Made by a program: the position numbers and the translations under genes
Assembly (NCBI GenBank): GCA_963920765.1
Contig: OY987243.1
Location: 30,565,060-30,629,059, forward strand
Length of the DNA: 64,000 bases
DNA from: Ulota crispa
Taxonomy: Eukaryota; Streptophyta; Bryopsida; Orthotrichales; Orthotrichaceae
Reading direction: 5' to 3'
The notes under the pieces: generated by a model
The model's input: the letters and a program-made list of their open reading frames with translations, nothing else
The model's database searches: none
Told to the model about the DNA's origin: nothing
In this document: piece by piece, positions 59,270 to 64,000 of the stretch
Numbering within the stretch: position 1 is the stretch's first letter
Layout: each line of letters begins with the position of its first letter

Positions 59270-60059
59270 TCTCAAATGAGCTTATTCTTTGCCGCAAGTA
59301 CCTCCCATAGTCTTGAACAAGATCCTATGATTGGATTTCCAATGAAGATTTTTTTTCCTACCTTTTTACTCATTCCCTAAAAAAGTGGCAGTTTTCAGTG
59401 ACTTGTACAACAAAAAGGGCTTGATCCTTTAGGAGTTAATTTGCAAATTACCATCTATATATATTAACACCACTTTTATCAAATCTTTTAATTCAACTTT
59501 CCCTATGCATTCAAGAGACGGACATGTAATCTACAATGTGCAAGTTGGAAGAGAGTTTATCTCTTTTCTAAGAGTAACTTACAAGCCAAAGAAAATTACA
59601 ACACAAATCACAATATGTTAGAAAAAGATAGACAATATGAATTTGTAGAATAACAAAAACTCTCATACATTCTGGGTCACAATATTTGCAAGAAGAAGAA
59701 CATTGTATTTCTTTCCATTGCAGATGAATGACAAATGTATCACATGATTGGAAAGACCAAGCAAAATGAATGAAAACATGAACCATTATATCGGTACTAG
59801 TATATAGGCACATGCTTTGCTTGTGTTGAACATGTTTGGATAATGCAACATTTAACTTTACAAAAAAATAATATCTCACAAATCAATTGGTTTAGAATTT
59901 AATCCTAATGCACTTCATAGAAAATCAATATCTCACAATTGGTTCAAAATATTATCATTTTGATCTTTTTTTGAAACCAAAGATAATAATTGTTTTCATC
60001 ACAATGCTCCTCTTTGATACTTTGTTAGGAGGCGCTTGATGTTTTGTTGGTTTTTTAGC

Positions 60060-60246
60060 ACATGGTTGAAGGATATTTGGTGTTTTATATGTTAGGACAT
60101 CCTTTATTGCTTCACTTTCCACCAAAACAATTTAGAAGATTTTGGAAAAGGACATGGTTGGAGAGTGCTTGGTGTTCTATACATAGGGCATCTTTTATTG
60201 ATTCAACTTCCACCAATTTTTTTGAAGGTTCTAGAAAAGGACATGG
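60060..60246 (+). repeat. 92-bp diverged tandem duplication
   Basis: ACATGGTTGAAGG...GGAAAAGG (60060-60151) is repeated as ACATGGTTGGAGAG...AGAAAAGG (60152-60240), and a third unit starts at 60241. About one base in five differs. Confidence 0.8.
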
Positions 60247-60287
60247 AGTCAAAGAGGGTTAGTCCCCCCACTTAGTAATATAGAATA

Positions 60288-60851
60288 TAGATATTGGGAA
60301 TGACTAGGGGGACATCCCCTAGTTGCTACGTGGACACCCCTATAGCACAACTTATTAAATTTGAAATTATTATTACGTTGTGATATGAAATAAAGTCAAA
60401 ACAGTATTTTAGCGCACATTTGCATCTACAAGCGTTGCAAACATACAACAAATATGTCTCATTTGTGACATGGCCAAGAGTTAAATTTGTAAATGAAGAG
60501 AGCAATTGGTTTAGCTCTTGACCATGTCACAAATGAGACATATTTGTTGTATATTTGCAATGCTTGTAGGTGCAAATGTGCACTAAAAAACTATTTTGAC
60601 TTTATTTCATACTTCAATGTAATAATAATCTCAAATTTATTAGGTTGGGCTATAGGGGTGTCCACATAGTACCTGGGAAGTTTCCATATAGCAACCAAGG
60701 GGTGTTCATGTAGCAACTGGGGGTGTCTACATAGCAATTGGGGGTGTCCAAGTAGCAATTGGAGGGTGTCCACATAGTACTTGGAGGGTGCATGTAGCAC
60801 CTAGGAGTCCACGTAGCATTGGGGGTGTTTCCTAGTCATTCCCTAGATATT
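60288..60851. mobile_element. Foldback MITE with 8-bp target duplication (hAT-like)
   Basis: TAGATATT flanks at 60288-60295 and 60844-60851. Tips GGGAATGACTAGG are exactly inverted. The right third carries seven or so diverged copies of GGGGTGTCCACATAGCAATTG; the left has one or two in reverse. The inner 60,350-60,640 is a second long inverted repeat. An 8-bp duplication with subterminal repeats suits hAT elements. Confidence 0.75.
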
Positions 60852-61708
60852 AGAGGAGTGCAAGAGAAAAATTGAGGCAAATGAAAGGAAAACAAAGAAT
60901 ACATGTGGAAAAGAAAAGAAGGTTGGTGGGAAAGAAAAAAAGGTAAGCGAGAAAGAATTGGAAGCACAAGTGATTGAAAGATGACAAGACCGAAGGACTG
61001 ACAGCACTCGACGGCACTTGACGGTAGTTCATTGTGGCCTTCTACCTTGCGATGGTTTTGAGAGTCTTCTAAAATTGTCCACCGTTGCTCTTGTCTCAGC
61101 TTTGCCAAAGCTTGCCAACTTGCTCTTTCCTACTCTTTCCAGGCTTTGTGGAACTAGATTATAGGTGAATCTTGCTCCAAAGCATTGACATCATCCTCGC
61201 TTTACAAGCTCTCGTTGAGGTAAGTGAGCAGCTTCATTTTATCTCTTTGACAAGTTTTACATTTTTTTGTCATGTGATTCTGACTAACTTGCATTCATGG
61301 TTTTGGTTTAATTGCAATCGCGTGTAACTTTTATATTGAGGCTGTTAAAAAAGATACTGAATTTTGTATAGAGCAATGCTGCCGTCGTCGGGGATTGCGG
61401 CATTGCGGTGTAAATGACCACTAGATATTTGGATGAATCTATGAATTTGTGAATGTCAAATTTATGGATGCCAAATTTGTAATCCTTGATTATTTGAGTT
61501 TTTGTGGATGAAGAATCCATAATCCTTGGTTACGCTGTTCTCTTGCAAATCGCGTCCTAATTCTACAATAGAATCAGCCCGAGACATGAACAGCAAATAT
61601 CCTAGCAGTGGTTTACGGACCATGTGAGGAGGTGTGAAGATTTGTGTAATACAGGGGTTTGTTGATGTTTTGTAAAAATACTCGTCATGTCACCTTGCTG
61701 CAACGGTA

Positions 61709-61768
61709 TATCTTCATCGTATGAAGTTGTCTTGATTCTATCTTCATCGTATGAAGTTGTCTTAATTC
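61709..61768 (+). repeat. 30-bp tandem duplication
   Basis: TATCTTCATCGTATGAAGTT plus GTCTTGATTC occurs twice in a row with one difference. Confidence 0.95.
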
Positions 61769-62114
61769 TCTTGTAGTCTGCTATCTAAGTTTCCGTCAGG
61801 GTCATCAGACGCACAGTGATAATTTAATTAATTTTGCTGCTTCATACGGGAGTTAGGGTTTATCATCTGCACCATGAAAACGTGTATCTGTGCAACATTG
61901 CACAATTTGAGGCCCAGTTAAGAGTAGCGGCCAGATGAAACACAAAAATCGGCACCCTGTACAGTATTTTGCTCGTTGGAAATTTTTCTTTATCATTGTG
62001 TGTCATTCAAGAGTGTGCTTCTATCGGACAAATTTGGTATCACTCTTGGAGCAAGCCCTAAATTTTCACTATCTTGGCCGATGATGTGATTATATTAGTT
62101 GGTGAACATGGATG

Positions 62115-62345
62115 TTAACCCCTAAACGTCTCAGATTGTCGCTTTGACTAATACAATACAGGGTATTTTTCTTGTATTTGGAATGGATCCACACCTCTAC
62201 TATAGTTGAGACCAACAAAGAAGTTGAATAGATCAATGCGGTTCTAGTGAGCTACTTGAGATTCCAAATTAAAATTTCTTACTGTTAGCAAATGACAATT
62301 ACACGTCAGCGTATATACTATGCCCAATGGACATTTAAGAGTTAA
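62115..62345. mobile_element. Short TTAA/CCC element
   Basis: TTAACCCCTAAACGTC at the left and GACATTTAAGAGTTAA at the right form an inverted repeat of about 16 bp, with TTAA at both limits. 231 bp, non-coding. Confidence 0.5.
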
Positions 62346-63982
62346 AGTACTAGACAAACCCTTAGTCTGAATCTTGCAACAAACAAAAGTCATATTTCAA
62401 CCAATCACATTTAAGAATTTTTTGGCTGGTCGCTAGTCTGAATCGAGCCTAACATGAAGATTTATGAGGTTGTGCTTAACCCCTAAGCAAATAGGTGTTA
62501 CATTGAGAAGCCACGTGATTTATTGTTGGTAGAAGGACACGCATCCTACAATTCAAGCAAGTAAGGAAAGTGAATAGAATTGTGTGCTTGTTAAATCATA
62601 AAATCCACTAATACTATTTACATTCATCCAAAATTGGCAAATCTAGTGCTTACTTGGGGAGGGGTTTGGTGGTTTCATCCATTTTCCCACCCACTTTTTA
62701 GTGTATTGGTAGTCAATGCCAACTTGAAATGAAATTTAGGCAAATTTTTGCCATTTTTTTGGTTAGAAGGCCAAATTTATTGCTTCTATGTGTTTGTGGT
62801 TCAAGGTGGAATTGTTTTACTTCTTTGTCTGTTAGAAAATACAGTGAGTTGCTAAAATGATCAAAGTCCAACTATGAGATAAATACAAATCATTACAGTG
62901 GTCCTTGCAAATGTTGGCACAACATGAATTTTGCCTAGTGTTCTAAATTTCAAAAAGAGTGTAATTTACCTAAGCATGGATAAAAGATTGTGGTATCATT
63001 GATTTTTTTAAGATATCTATGTAGTAGCATAAATAGATTAATGTTAGTCTTGTTGTCCTTCTTTGCTGTTTCAAAACTTCCTATAAAGATCAAATCCATG
63101 TATGTTTTTCTTGTTGTTTTGAAAATCTCAATCACAAATAAAAATAAAACAAAAAATGAAAAACATAAAACAAACAAAACTTGTTTATTACTTGAAAGGC
63201 ACAATGGAATAATTATTAAATGCCGAAATTACGATATCAAGTAAGAATGTTTTAGGATTTGATTGTGCCTATGTGGTGGAGGTAAATGTGCTCACAAAAG
63301 TCATATTCACATTTATATTATGCACTAACTCATTAATTCTCCAATAAAATTGCAATCAAATTTGAGGTTTACATGAAAAGAAAAATGTAATCTTTCTAAC
63401 TATATATACTAGAGAAAACCTTTCATCTCAAATCTTTACAAAATTACATCACAATACACAAAAAAAAATTCTTGAAATGAAAAAAAATGTAGAAAATAAA
63501 GATAAAAAAATAAATTGTAACTCACTTGTAAACTGACTTGAAGTGTAGGTCATTTAATTTTAATATGTTTCTTAGTTTCTGAACTCTTGTATGAGTTCTT
63601 AGAGCAATATGAGTAAAGAGTGTGAACTCCACACATAGAATACCATGATTAATCCCTCTCCAATGTTCTACAGTGGAGTGGCAAGTGCACCCATTACAAT
63701 CATTGTTTTCAAACATTGCAAAAGTCAACAATACATGTTGCTCTCATGAAAATTGCAAGAAGGACAACATGGGACCTACCAATGTGTTTGTGAATCTTCT
63801 CACAATTTGGGTTACTTAAAAATATGAGTGTATTTGGTGAGGTTATTTTTTGCCTTCCATGATAAACCATATGTTTATGGTCACTTATGAAAAAAATTGA
63901 ATGAAAAATGAGTACTTTTTTCCATTATGCAGCGCACTTTTTTGGTACACACGATGACGTTTTCTTTCCCTTTGGCATTTAA
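62346..63982. other. Intergenic DNA
   Basis: A solo TTAACCCCTAAG terminus at 62,478 is the only mark seen. No gene recognised. Confidence 0.4.
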
Positions 63983-64000
63983 GGTAGGAGGTTCTAAAGT
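63981..64000 (+). mobile_element. AGGTAG foldback terminus at the window edge
   Basis: AAGGTAGGAGGTTCTAAAGT matches the terminus at 21,171, so another family member probably begins here and continues outside. Confidence 0.45.

Larger units (their letters stand above)
56973..59439 (+). mobile_element. TTAA/CCC element family B, copy with nested insertions
   Basis: Outer limits TTAACCCCTAAATGACC and GATCCTTTAGGAGTTAA. The ends match the family, but the body is split by a MULE-like MITE (57,891-58,333) and a foldback (58,548-59,269). A further foreign stretch probably lies within 57,270-57,690. Once these are removed the length falls to about the family's 930 bp. Confidence 0.55.

Noticed and set aside
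61140-61230. Possible 5' untranslated exon with a GAG/GTAAGTGAG donor
   Set aside because: A single good donor-like site without a coding exon, acceptor or promoter is not enough to call a gene.

Overview
The window looks like nuclear DNA of a non-angiosperm land plant, most likely bryophyte-grade. It is AT-rich, gene-poor and full of non-autonomous DNA transposons. Near the middle it holds a large block of shuffled plastid DNA (nuclear plastid DNA, NUPT). The lineage call rests on the plastid pieces, which include chlB, psaM, psb30, trnR-CCG, infA and rpl22; several of these are absent from flowering-plant plastomes. No species can be named from the sequence alone.

Layout. Positions 1-1,950 hold the right part of a PIF/Harbinger transposon, with the transposase C-terminus and a convergent, broken SANT/Myb partner gene. 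Positions 2,000-16,400 are intergenic DNA packed with inverted-repeat elements: a Harbinger MITE with TAA target duplication, two AGGTAG-tipped foldbacks, and two families of elements about 900 bp long bounded by TTAA and CCC (piggyBac-like ends). Positions 17,288-18,855 are a TIR element that encloses a GC-rich 15/22-bp minisatellite. Positions about 19,300-20,750 hold the best host gene, an uninterrupted glycine-rich RRM protein gene on the minus strand, with a telo-box and a TATA-like site.

Positions about 21,440-47,405 are the NUPT mosaic. I count roughly 80-90 recognisable segments in both orientations, drawn from all over a plastome: rRNA operon, tRNAs, photosystem, ATP synthase, ndh, rpo, ribosomal protein, chlB, ycf1 and ycf4 genes. 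Almost none sits next to its plastid neighbour, many are present two or three times, and CpG sites are often converted to TpG or CpA, as expected for methylated nuclear DNA. None of these genes is expected to work, although two copies of the tiny psb30 gene have intact frames.

Positions 47,406-64,000 return to transposon-rich intergenic DNA. They hold more TTAA elements, a foldback made from two copies of one element end, a MULE-like MITE with a perfect 9-bp target duplication, an element with an 8-bp target duplication, and a short gene or gene remnant for a TFIIB-type zinc ribbon at 53,753.

There is no operon-like cooperation between genes here; the window records invasion by plastid DNA and by layered, nested transposons. 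Plastid identities come from recognising protein, tRNA and rRNA sequences by eye, so fragment ends are good to about 10-20 bp and no alignment was run.
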